Shown: positions 1-6,729 of the stretch, in pieces | Numbering within the stretch: position 1 is the stretch's first letter | How the letters are laid out: each line of letters opens with the position of its first letter | DNA from: an uncultured Eggerthella sp. | GTDB taxonomy: Bacteria; Actinomycetota; Coriobacteriia; Coriobacteriales; Eggerthellaceae | Reading direction: 5' to 3' | Assembly (NCBI GenBank): GCA_900538545.1 | Contig: UPYK01000027.1 | Location: forward strand, 1 to 10,440 | DNA length: 10,440 nt | Made by a program: the position numbers and the translations under genes | Notes under the pieces: generated by a model | The model's input: the letters and a program-made list of their open reading frames with translations, nothing else | Database searches by the model: none | What the model was told of the DNA's origin: nothing

Positions 1-15
1 GTACCAAAATGAAGC

Positions 16-46
16 AGGTGTCGAACGACCGGGTAGTTTGTCATCT
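16..46 (+). repeat. 31-bp palindromic intergenic repeat, copy 1
   Basis: First of three near-identical 31-bp copies in the window (others at 6651-6681 on + and 10360-10390 on -). The unit starts AGGTGTCGAACG and ends TAGTTTGTCATCT. It is an imperfect dyad: position i pairs with 32-i except for a T-T and a G-A mismatch, with G-T wobbles at 3-29 and 8-24. It lies 121 nt before the dapF start and in the same orientation as dapF. It differs from copy 3 at one base (position 29, T versus C) and from copy 2 at one base (position 15). Function is unknown; a REP-like repeat or a 5' regulatory hairpin are both possible. Confidence 0.85.
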
Positions 47-167
47 TTTAATCGAGCGATGCGTTCGCAGATTTTTTCGTTCTCTAAACATTCTCGAAAT
101 ATTCCGCGCGTAGGCTAAGGATAGATAAGCCCCATGCGCTTCGATAAACGAGAGAGAGGGAGCGAGC

Positions 168-1133
168 ATGGCAACCTATCCGTTCTGGAAACTTCATGGC
201 CTCGGCAACGACTTCGTGTTCTTTGACGCTATGGAAGAAGAGCTCGAACTTTCCACCGCCGAGGTTGCGGCGCTCTGCGATCGCCATACCGGCATCGGAG
301 GCGACGGTGTGATCGTAGTGAAGCCTTCTCCGCGCAGTGAATGCGCAGGTTATATGCACTACATCAACGCAGATGGCACGCTCGCTCAGATGTGCGGCAA
401 CGGCGTGCGCTGCTTCGCGAAATTCCTTGTTGACCATGGCTACGTGAGCGCGGAAAGCGGCTCGTTCGTAGCCGATACGCTTGCTGGCCCGAAGCCCATC
501 ACGTTCACGGTCGACGCCGAGAACAAGCTTGCGACCGCAACGGTCGATATGGATGCCCCGATCCTCGAAGCAGCGCTCATTCCCGTCGCGCCGAACGCTG
601 CAACCTCACCAACCGCGCACGAAGGAACCTGTGCGATCGATGCTGAAGCCATCGTGGTCCAAACGATCGAATCGCCCTGGGGTGCCTTTACCTTCGCTTG
701 CGTGAGCATGGGAAACCCTCATGCCGTGTGCTTCCTCGATGAAGAAGCGTTCGCCGCACTCCCCGCTGAATGTTTCACAGGCGCACCGCGCTCGCTCAAG
801 ACCCTCGATCTTGCCCGTGTGGGCTCGTTCTTCGAAGCTCATGAGTTCTTCCCTGAGAAGACCAACGTCGAATTCGCCGTGGTCGAAGATGCGCGCAACA
901 TCTCGATGCGCGTATTCGAACGTGGCTGCGGCGAGACTCACGCTTGCGGCACGGGTGCCTGCGCGACCCAAGTTGCCGCGCACCTTTTAGGCATGACAGA
1001 ACCAGCCGCCGACCTGCATCTGCTTGGCGGCGTGCTTCATATCGCCCTTGAAGGCGGGCACGTGATCATGACCGGCCCAGCTGCGGAAAGCTTCAGCGGC
1101 ACCGTAGATCCCAAGGAGCTGATCGCATGGTAA
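168..1133 (+). CDS. dapF: diaminopimelate epimerase
   Basis: Cytosolic cofactor-independent racemase that converts LL-diaminopimelate to meso-diaminopimelate, the lysine precursor and peptidoglycan cross-linking residue. The N-terminal KLHGLGNDF motif is at residues 8-16. The two catalytic cysteines of the family are visible: Cys76 in MCGNGVRC and Cys260 in the GCGETHACGTGACA block. The NPHAV motif is at 183-187. At 321 aa it is longer than the usual roughly 275 aa; the extra residues appear to sit at about 135-165, an Ala/Pro-rich linker between the two pseudo-symmetric halves. The ATG is preceded by GGGAG at 158-162 with a 5-nt spacer. The gene precedes dapL, so two successive steps of the aminotransferase route to meso-DAP are adjacent. 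A copy of the 31-bp repeat lies upstream; no confident promoter was found in 47-167. Confidence 0.97.
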   Translation: MATYPFWKLHGLGNDFVFFDAMEEELELSTAEVAALCDRHTGIGGDGVIVVKPSPRSECAGYMHYINADGTLAQMCGNGVRCFAKFLVDHGYVSAESGSFVADTLAGPKPITFTVDAENKLATATVDMDAPILEAALIPVAPNAATSPTAHEGTCAIDAEAIVVQTIESPWGAFTFACVSMGNPHAVCFLDEEAFAALPAECFTGAPRSLKTLDLARVGSFFEAHEFFPEKTNVEFAVVEDARNISMRVFERGCGETHACGTGACATQVAAHLLGMTEPAADLHLLGGVLHIALEGGHVIMTGPAAESFSGTVDPKELIAW

Positions 1134-1264
1134 CCAGCAGAAAGCTTCAAAAGCTCGAACGTCAGTGCGGAACCGTGAACATGATGAATGCACGCAAGAG
1201 CGTCAACAACAATCAAAAGCACAAACCCGTGCAAGTTACCCATAAACGTCGCCCCGCCCAATAA
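1127..1264 (+). CDS. possible 45-aa basic small protein between dapF and dapL
   Basis: ATG at 1127 overlaps the dapF stop (ATGGTAA) and is preceded by an excellent AAGGAG at 1113-1118 with an 8-nt spacer. The frame stays open to TAA at 1262-1264. The peptide starts MVTSRKLQKLERQ and ends HKRRPAQ. It is strongly basic (Lys, Arg and His throughout, one Glu), has a single Cys (residue 14) and no membrane segment. I recognise no family. The gap to dapL is 40 nt and dapL has its own ribosome-binding site. It could be a real small protein, possibly nucleic-acid binding from its charge, or a translated coupling or leader ORF that keeps ribosomes on the dapF-dapL message. Start-site overlap and the strong Shine-Dalgarno are what I see; expression is inferred. 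Confidence 0.42.
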   Translation: MVTSRKLQKLERQCGTVNMMNARKSVNNNQKHKPVQVTHKRRPAQ

Positions 1265-1304
1265 GGCGCACCTGCCACCAGCCCACCTCAACAAAAGGAG
1301 CCCC

Positions 1305-2462
1305 ATGCAAACTGCCGAATGTCTGAACCACCTTGCCCCCTACCTGTTCGCCCAGATCGATGCCAAGAAAGCAGCCCTCACCGAACAGGGTATCGATGTG
1401 ATCTCGCTCGGAATCGGCGACCCCGACATGCCCACGCCCGCCCATATCGTGGATGCGATGGCTGAGGCCATCCGCAATCCCGCGAACCACCAGTATCCCG
1501 ATTACGCCGGTTCGCTCGCTTATCGTCAGGCCTGCGCCGATTACATGAAGCGCAAGTTCGACGTGACGCTCGATCCGAAGACCGAAGTGCTCGCGCTCAT
1601 CGGCAGCAAGGAAGGCATCGCACACCTGCATACCGCCTTCGTGAACCCAGGCGATTATGTGCTCGCACCTGCCATCGGCTACCCCGTCTATTCTGGTGGG
1701 GCCACGCTGCAGAGCGCCAATACCTATTTCATGCCCATGAACAAGGAAAACGGCTTCCTGGCTGACTTCGATCACATCCCAGAAGAGGTGCTCGAGCGCG
1801 CGAAGATCATGTTCTTGGGCTATCCGAACAATCCCACGGGCGCCTGCGCAACGCCTGAATACTTCGACAAGGCTATCGCGTTCTGCCGCGAACACGACAT
1901 CCTGCTCGCGCACGACAACGCCTACTGCGACATCTGCTACGACGGCTACGAAGCCCCCTCCATCCTCCAGCGCCCGCACGCCATGGACTGCTGCATCGAG
2001 TTCTTCAGCTTGAGCAAGTCGTACAACATGACCGGCTGGCGCATCGGGTTCGCATGCGGAAACCCTGAGGCCATCGAGGCGCTGGGCACCGTGAAGAACA
2101 ACCTCGATTCCGGGCAGTTCACCGCCATCCAGGATGCCGCTATCGTGGCGCTCACGGGTCCGCAAGACTGCGTCGAAGAGATGTGCTCGCTCTATCAGAA
2201 GCGTCGTGACCTGGTGGTAGATGCACTGCGCGCGATCGGTGTGGAGTGTGAAGCGCCGAAGGCCACCATCTATGTGTGGGCGAAGGTACCCGAAGGCGAA
2301 ACGTCCGAATCCTTCGCCACGAAACTGCTCGAGGAAGCGCATGTGGTGGTCACGCCCGGTAACGGCTACGGCCCCGAAGGCGAAGGCTACATCCGCATCT
2401 CGCTCACCACGCCCGACGATCGCCTGCTCGAAGCGGTCGATCGCATCAAGCAGCTGGTGTAG
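1305..2462 (+). CDS. dapL: LL-diaminopimelate aminotransferase
   Basis: PLP-dependent class I/II aminotransferase, 385 aa. It most likely converts tetrahydrodipicolinate plus glutamate directly to LL-DAP, bypassing the succinylase and acetylase routes. The SLSKSYNMTGWRIGF block holds the Schiff-base Lys238; GYPNNPTGA contains Asn175; AHDNAYCDI contains Asp204 and Tyr207; YIRISL contains the carboxylate-binding Arg364. The N-terminal ISLGIGDPDMPTP signature is at 33-45. The frame opens at 1188, but that start has no ribosome-binding site and would add a 39-residue Pro/Lys-rich extension. ATG 1305 follows AAAAGGAG at 1293-1300 and gives normal family length. The dapF neighbour supports DapL over a generic aspartate or MalY-type aminotransferase. 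A hairpin terminator follows directly. Confidence 0.9.
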   Translation: MQTAECLNHLAPYLFAQIDAKKAALTEQGIDVISLGIGDPDMPTPAHIVDAMAEAIRNPANHQYPDYAGSLAYRQACADYMKRKFDVTLDPKTEVLALIGSKEGIAHLHTAFVNPGDYVLAPAIGYPVYSGGATLQSANTYFMPMNKENGFLADFDHIPEEVLERAKIMFLGYPNNPTGACATPEYFDKAIAFCREHDILLAHDNAYCDICYDGYEAPSILQRPHAMDCCIEFFSLSKSYNMTGWRIGFACGNPEAIEALGTVKNNLDSGQFTAIQDAAIVALTGPQDCVEEMCSLYQKRRDLVVDALRAIGVECEAPKATIYVWAKVPEGETSESFATKLLEEAHVVVTPGNGYGPEGEGYIRISLTTPDDRLLEAVDRIKQLV

Positions 2463-2467
2463 ATCCC

Positions 2468-2500
2468 GAAAGCCCGTGCAGCTCGTGCGGGCTTTCTTTA
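2468..2500 (+). terminator. intrinsic terminator after dapL
   Basis: A perfect 9-bp inverted repeat, GAAAGCCCG at 2468-2476 and CGGGCTTTC at 2488-2496, starts 5 nt after the dapL stop and has an 11-nt loop. It runs into TTTCTTTA. Part of the T-tract lies in the stem, so the tail is modest. It likely separates the dap genes from purF. Confidence 0.7.
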
Positions 2501-2609
2501 TGCCTGCGGCCTGCGTGGCTTGCCCCGCGAACAACACGCATGCTTCGCCCGCGCAAGCCGTCGTTCTGATTGCCTCTTCAAACTAGCCCTCGTGAGAAAA
2601 CAGGAACCC

Positions 2610-4169
2610 ATGATGCCTCAGCTGAAACCGTCTTTTTGCACCGCCTCCGAGTCCAACACCCCTTGCGCACCCTGCCCAGAAAGCCTCGATGATGCGCTTC
2701 ATGAAGCCTGCGGTGTGTTCGGCATCTGGGCGCCCGATGCGGATGTTGCGCGCCTCACCTTCTTCGGCCTTCAAGCGCTGCAGCACCGCGGCCAAGAATC
2801 TGCTGGCATTGCAGTGAGCGATGGTGCGACTCTCACCTGCGAAAAGGGGCTTGGTCTTGCGCGTGAGGTGTTCGACGATGCAACCATCGCAGCACTGCAA
2901 GGACAAGCTGCCGTCGGGCACGTGCGCTATTCCACCAGTGGCAAAGACCCGGACATCAGCCTTCAGATGGCTCAACCGCTCGTTGCACTCGATGCTGAAG
3001 GTGGATTCGCGCTCGCCCACAACGGCACGCTCACCAATACAGCCGATCTGCTCGAAGCGATGGGCGCTGGGCAAGAGATGAGCGGTCAAAATGGAGCTTG
3101 CACCACCAGTGCCGCGGTAAGTGACACCCAGATCGCAACCGATTTCATTGCCCATTTCGCGCGCGAGACCAAAAGCCTTGAGAGCGCACTCGAGCGCTTC
3201 ATGCATACCGCACAAGGGGCATACTCGATCGTGGTCCTTGCCCCCGATGCCCTCTATGCGCTGCGCGATTTCTCGGGCATCCGCCCCCTTTGTCTGGGCG
3301 AACTTCCCAGCAAAGGCGGTTTTGCCATCGCGAGCGAAACCTGCGCGTTCGACCTGGTAGGCGCCACCTACTTGCGCGACATCGCCCCTGGTGAACTGGT
3401 GCGCATCGATAGCGCCGGCATCCATTCCAAGAAGATTGCCAACGAACATCCGCACCTCTGTGCGCGCCCGGCTGCATGTCTGTTCGAATACGTGTATTTC
3501 GCGCGCCCCGATTCGGTGATCGACAGTGCGAACGTCTACCGAGCCCGCGAAGCCATGGGAAGGCGCCTCTTTCATGAAGCGCCGGTTGAAGCGGACATCG
3601 TGATCGGCGTGCCCGACTCCGGCATTCCTGCGGCCATCGGCTACGCGCGAGAGAGCGGCGTGGTGTATTCAGAGGGACTGATCAAGAACCGCTATGTCGA
3701 TCGCACGTTTATCGAACCCACCCAAGAGTTGCGCGAACAGGGCATTCGTATCAAGCTGAATCCGCTTCATTACGCTGTACGCAATCGCCGCATCATCGTG
3801 GTGGACGATTCGATCGTACGTGGTAGCACGTCCAAGCAACTCGTGCAGATGCTGCGCAACGCCGGAGCTGCCGAAGTTCACTTGCGCATCACTTCGCCCG
3901 CTATCGTGTGGCCCTGCTTCTTGGGCATCAATACCGACACACAAGGTCAGCTGATCGCGGCAACGCAATCGGTCGAAGAGATCTGCAGCTACATTGGCGC
4001 CGATTCGCTCGCCTATCTTTCCCTGGAAGGATTGAAATCGTGCATCTACGCTGAACATCCGCAGTATTGCACGGCCTGCTTCGACGGCAACTACCCCATG
4101 CCGAAGCCCAATCCGCTGCACGCCGATGCCTTCCTCCCCGGCTACGAACCCACCTGGAATAACAACTAG
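2610..4169 (+). CDS. purF: amidophosphoribosyltransferase (Fe-S type PurF)
   Basis: First committed step of purine synthesis: PRPP plus glutamine to 5-phosphoribosylamine, in the cytosol. The class II glutaminase nucleophile is Cys34 in the CGVFGIW block, so the protein needs removal of a 33-residue propeptide, longer than the roughly 11 residues of the Bacillus enzyme. LQHRGQESAGI is at 57-67 and the PRPP loop VVDDSIVRGSTS is at 397-408. Four cysteines at the positions used for the [4Fe-4S] cluster in Bacillus-type PurF are present: Cys290, Cys436, Cys487 and Cys490. An insert at about 150-172 in the glutaminase domain is rich in Gly, Ser and Thr. The frame opens upstream (2520, or GTG 2592), but ATG 2610 follows CAGGA and is preferred; the next ATG, 2613, is equally possible. 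No purine riboswitch was seen upstream. The stop codon abuts the stop of the convergent next gene. Confidence 0.96.
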   Translation: MMPQLKPSFCTASESNTPCAPCPESLDDALHEACGVFGIWAPDADVARLTFFGLQALQHRGQESAGIAVSDGATLTCEKGLGLAREVFDDATIAALQGQAAVGHVRYSTSGKDPDISLQMAQPLVALDAEGGFALAHNGTLTNTADLLEAMGAGQEMSGQNGACTTSAAVSDTQIATDFIAHFARETKSLESALERFMHTAQGAYSIVVLAPDALYALRDFSGIRPLCLGELPSKGGFAIASETCAFDLVGATYLRDIAPGELVRIDSAGIHSKKIANEHPHLCARPAACLFEYVYFARPDSVIDSANVYRAREAMGRRLFHEAPVEADIVIGVPDSGIPAAIGYARESGVVYSEGLIKNRYVDRTFIEPTQELREQGIRIKLNPLHYAVRNRRIIVVDDSIVRGSTSKQLVQMLRNAGAAEVHLRITSPAIVWPCFLGINTDTQGQLIAATQSVEEICSYIGADSLAYLSLEGLKSCIYAEHPQYCTACFDGNYPMPKPNPLHADAFLPGYEPTWNNN

Positions 4170-5243
4170 TTAGGGGATGATGAAAGCATTTTCGGGAAGC
4201 GAGTAGACGACCCCTGCCCCATAGAGCTTGCCGAAGATGTACTTGTTGCTTGCTGCTTCTTCAGAGATATAGATGCGGCCATCGTGATATTCGATACCCT
4301 CGCTCATGGGCGGCGCCGAAAGATCTGCTACAAGATTGGTCGAGTCGAAGTAGTAAAGCGGCACCTGCTTCCCGTTCACAGCGAACGTATCGCCTACGGG
4401 CTGTGCAGCCGCAGCGTCACTCTCTCCCCCTTGCTGAACAGGCAGTTCAACTACTGGCGTAGCCGCTTGGTTCACCGGATGGTAGGTGAGCAAATGAGAA
4501 CCCGCAAGGCCATACGAGGTCGAAAGCACGATATCACCATTGGGCAGCTCGCACACACCCTGCACTTTATCAGGCAGTGAATAAACACATGCGGGCGACT
4601 GGGCGTAGCCGTAGCGCGCCGACGTATCACCAGGATACACGAAGAGCACGCCTGCATTTTCGCTCCCATCGGGCGTGGTCAGGTGATGCTCTTCAGGTGC
4701 AGCATAGTTCGGTTCAAGGTGGAACGTTCCCGTGTAGAGCGCATCGTTCTCGATGTTGATGAAAGCCGGCGTGATCTCAAGATCGACCTTATCGATCGCA
4801 CGCACACTTTCGCCCTCTCCTGCTTGGGCCAACGCAGCAACATCGAACACCAGATAACCTTCATCGCACGTAAGGAAAGCGAAGTTCTCGGACGTGGTGA
4901 TACCAGAACCATGTCCCTCGTACGGCGTTCCATCGGGAAGTTCGGCGGTGAACTTCACCGTCTCACCGTTCGCATCGCGACGATACAGCGGCGAGGGACC
5001 TTCGCTTGAACTATAGCCACTGAAAAGCCAGCAATCACCCTCATCGTAATAGTCGAGATCTTGGCAGATAAAACCGTTGTTCACACCAGGAATCGCGAAT
5101 TCTTCCTGCGCCTTGCTGTAAAAAGAACTATACGCGATGCGGATATAGAGATTGAAACCGATCAAGACAGCCACCACTACACATACCAATGCGATGATCA
5201 CGCCAAGCGCAACCTTCTTCTTTCGTGAGTGCTGGGCAACCAT
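4170..5243 (-). CDS. membrane-anchored extracytoplasmic protein of unknown function
   Basis: 357 aa. A short basic N-terminus (Lys8-Lys10) precedes one hydrophobic helix at about 11-33. The remaining 320 or so residues look extracytoplasmic: acidic, rich in Gly, Tyr, Ser and Asp, with no further membrane helix. Two cysteines (60 and 71) flank a Tyr/Asp-rich stretch and could form a disulfide. Recurrent blocks such as FAFLTCDEGYLVFD, GVLFVYPGD, CELPNGDIVLSTSYG and IEYHDGRIYISEEA read like beta-propeller blades, so a secreted propeller tethered by a signal anchor is my best structural guess. I do not recognise the family. ATG 5243 has AGGAG (5251-5255) with a 7-nt spacer. It shares no intergenic space with purF (stops adjacent) and is divergent from the metal-binding lipoprotein gene. 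A link to metal uptake is not shown. Confidence 0.8.
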   Translation of the reverse strand: MVAQHSRKKKVALGVIIALVCVVVAVLIGFNLYIRIAYSSFYSKAQEEFAIPGVNNGFICQDLDYYDEGDCWLFSGYSSSEGPSPLYRRDANGETVKFTAELPDGTPYEGHGSGITTSENFAFLTCDEGYLVFDVAALAQAGEGESVRAIDKVDLEITPAFINIENDALYTGTFHLEPNYAAPEEHHLTTPDGSENAGVLFVYPGDTSARYGYAQSPACVYSLPDKVQGVCELPNGDIVLSTSYGLAGSHLLTYHPVNQAATPVVELPVQQGGESDAAAAQPVGDTFAVNGKQVPLYYFDSTNLVADLSAPPMSEGIEYHDGRIYISEEAASNKYIFGKLYGAGVVYSLPENAFIIP

Positions 5244-5399
5244 AGCGTTTCTCCTGATTCACTTGATCAAGACCGATCGCGAGGTCTCGTAGTATTCGAT
5301 GCGTGAATCATAAAGCAAAATGGCCGCATCTTCCCAGGCTGTTGCAGTGTTGTAAGCAAAGCACGCATGCCGTTCACCAAAGATCTTGTGAATCGGAAC

Positions 5400-5428
5400 T
5401 TGCGCGCTCAGTGTTACTAATTTATCAT
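5400..5428 (+). promoter_or_regulatory. candidate sigma70 promoter for the substrate-binding protein gene
   Basis: TTGCGC at 5400-5405 and TATCAT at 5423-5428 are separated by 17 nt. The -10 matches consensus at 5 of 6 positions and the -35 at 3 of 6. Transcription would start near 5435. The -10 lies inside operator O1 and the start region lies in O2, the arrangement expected for repression by a bound regulator. Confidence 0.5.
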
Positions 5429-5436
5429 CAGTAACA
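5412..5436 (+). promoter_or_regulatory. operator O1, TGTTAC-N13-GTAACA
   Basis: A 25-bp dyad with perfect 6-bp arms. The dyad continues inward (positions 7/19, 9/17 and 10/16 also pair). The preceding base makes the left arm GTGTTAC. It abuts O2 without a gap and covers the candidate -10. The form resembles, from memory, NikR operators of the GTGTTAC-N13/14-GTAACAC type. The regulator is not encoded in this window. Confidence 0.7.
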
Positions 5437-5461
5437 TGTTACGAATTCTCTCATTGTAACA
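5437..5461 (+). promoter_or_regulatory. operator O2, TGTTAC-N13-GTAACA
   Basis: Second 25-bp dyad with identical arms and identical 13-nt spacing, directly after O1, so the junction itself is the perfect palindrome GTAACATGTTAC (5431-5442). Its first 11 bases, TGTTACGAATT, are identical to those of O3 upstream of the fmdE-like gene. It ends 32 nt before the ATG at 5494. Confidence 0.7.
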
Positions 5462-5493
5462 ACCCAGCTAACGAACCAGACGAAAGGCCCTCG

Positions 5494-6630
5494 ATGAAAG
5501 ACCAAATGATATCAAAGCTCTGGCTGCGCTTGAGCGTCTGCATCTGCGCGATCGCACTCACCTTCGCAGCTGCCATGCTCACCGGATGCAGCTCGAACGA
5601 ATCTAACTCGAGTTCGAATGCGGAAACCCAAACCATCACCGATATGCGCGGCCGTAGCGTGGAGATTCCCGCAGATCTCGAGCGCATCGTTGCCGTTGGT
5701 TGCGCACTGCGCCCCGTGTGCTACTTGCAAGCTGAGGATATGGTGGTCGGCGTCGAAGCGTCCGAGCAAGAAGACAATGTGAGCTGCGCGTACCGTCACG
5801 TGAATCACGATCTGTTCGCCAGCTTGCCCGTTATCGGCGACGGCGGCTCGAGCGGCGTGACCATCAATGAAGAGGCGCTCATGGAGGCCGCTCCCCAGCT
5901 CGTTATCTGCGACAGCCTTTCTGCCGATGAGGCCGACAACCTGCAACAGAAGACCGGCATTCCCTTCGTCTGCCTCGACCAACCCGAAACCGTGTTCGAT
6001 GACAAGTACTACAACAACCTCGAGTTACTCGGCAAAGTGCTTGGCAAAGAAGAGCGCGCCGCCGATGTGGTGAACTACATCAAAGAAGTGGATAACGATC
6101 TTGAGCAGCGCAGCGCTGCCTCAGAAAACGCGGACAACAACACCGCCTATGCAGCTGGCATCAACTTCCGCGGCGGGCATGGCTTCGATGGCACCGAAGC
6201 GAACTTCCAGCCCTTCATAGCCTGCAATATCGATAACGTTGCCGATGGCCACGGATCGGATGGTGCCTTCACGATCGACCTCGAAACCGTTTCAGCGGCT
6301 CAGCCTGACTACATCTTCATGGAATGCGGCAACCTGCCCCTTATCAAGGAGAATTACAGCACCAACCCTGCTTACTATCAGGCGCTGAAGGCGGTACAAG
6401 ATGGCCATACGTATTCGCTCATCTCCTATCGCTTCTATTCGACCAATGTCGAGCTCGCGCTCGCGAATTGCTACCAAGTTGGCGCGATGGTCTATCCCGA
6501 CAGCTTCTCGGATGTGAACCCGACCGATAAGCTCGACGAGATCTCTGAGTTCTTCCTCGGCGAAAAACTCTCGAGCGATCTGGCCGCCGAAGGGTATAAG
6601 TTCGAGCAGCTCAACATCGCAGAGCTTTAA
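5494..6630 (+). CDS. metal/siderophore-type ABC transporter substrate-binding lipoprotein
   Basis: 378 aa, Peripla_BP_2 / FecB-BtuF type (class III binding protein), anchored on the outside of the membrane. The signal peptide has a hydrophobic stretch at about 10-30 and a lipobox LTGC with lipidated Cys32, followed by a Ser/Asn-rich linker. The family N-terminal pattern TITDMRGRSVEIPADLERIV is at about 48-67, and a second typical strand, APQLVICDS, is at about 133-141. The lobes would be joined by the usual long helix near residues 180-205. ATG 5494 follows GAAAGG (5482-5487) with a 6-nt spacer. It is separate from its likely permease and ATPase genes at 7537-9716, but shares their operator. 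His, Cys, Glu and Asp side chains near 220-250 (RGGHGFDG, DGHGSDG) could line a metal site. Ligand is inferred as nickel or a nickel chelate; iron, cobalt, molybdate or cobalamin are alternatives. Confidence 0.88.
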   Translation: MKDQMISKLWLRLSVCICAIALTFAAAMLTGCSSNESNSSSNAETQTITDMRGRSVEIPADLERIVAVGCALRPVCYLQAEDMVVGVEASEQEDNVSCAYRHVNHDLFASLPVIGDGGSSGVTINEEALMEAAPQLVICDSLSADEADNLQQKTGIPFVCLDQPETVFDDKYYNNLELLGKVLGKEERAADVVNYIKEVDNDLEQRSAASENADNNTAYAAGINFRGGHGFDGTEANFQPFIACNIDNVADGHGSDGAFTIDLETVSAAQPDYIFMECGNLPLIKENYSTNPAYYQALKAVQDGHTYSLISYRFYSTNVELALANCYQVGAMVYPDSFSDVNPTDKLDEISEFFLGEKLSSDLAAEGYKFEQLNIAEL

Positions 6631-6650
6631 GCTTCCTTGAACCCTGAAAA

Positions 6651-6681
6651 AGGTGTCGAACGACTGGGTAGTTTGTCATCT
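6651..6681 (+). repeat. 31-bp palindromic intergenic repeat, copy 2
   Basis: Identical to copy 1 at 30 of 31 positions; the one change (C to T at unit position 15) is opposite a G. It begins 20 nt after the stop of the binding-protein gene and ends 48 nt before the methyltransferase start, in the same orientation as that gene. An A-tract precedes it. No T-tract follows on the + strand, so it does not look like a + strand intrinsic terminator. Confidence 0.85.
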
Positions 6682-6729
6682 CTGTCGTAGAATAGGCATG
6701 GATTCTCTCGATCAAAAGAAAGCACCGAC

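Larger units (their letters stand above)
5259..5438 (-). other. open frame without canonical start, possible gene remnant or small ORF
   Basis: The - strand is open from just after a TAA (5441-5439) to TGA (5261-5259). It encodes about 59 residues with protein-like composition, including HKIFGERHACFAYN and AILLYDSRIEYYE. It ends 15 nt before ATG 5243 of the next - strand gene, an operon-like spacing. No ATG, GTG or TTG is available at the N-terminal side, so translation would need CTG 5411 or ATT 5393, neither with a good ribosome-binding site. The most economical reading is the 3' end of a decayed gene whose upstream part was lost when the neighbouring regulatory region was put in place. Chance openness cannot be excluded. 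It overlaps the operator region. Confidence 0.3.

Noticed and set aside
1134..1304. Lysine riboswitch between dapF and dapL
   Set aside because: No conserved lysine aptamer core was recognisable, and a small ORF with a good Shine-Dalgarno accounts for most of the gap.
1236..2537. 433-codon open frame on the - strand opposite dapL
   Set aside because: It mirrors the codon pattern of dapL, has no recognisable domain and no ribosome-binding site, and dapL has full family motifs on the other strand.
2583..3575. 330-codon open frame on the - strand opposite purF
   Set aside because: Shadow of the conserved purF glutaminase and PRTase domains; no family motif in its own translation.
5244..5493. 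Cobalamin or other riboswitch upstream of the binding protein
   Set aside because: No B12-box or other aptamer core seen; the dominant structure is the double DNA dyad placed over the promoter.
6651..6681. Repeat copy 2 as an intrinsic terminator of the binding-protein gene
   Set aside because: The + strand stem has two internal mismatches and is followed by TCTGTCG, with no T-tract.
16..6693. TTGTCA within the 31-bp repeat as a conserved -35 promoter element
   Set aside because: No -10-like hexamer lies at 16-18 nt in any of the three copies; TAGAAT follows copy 2 at only 9 nt.
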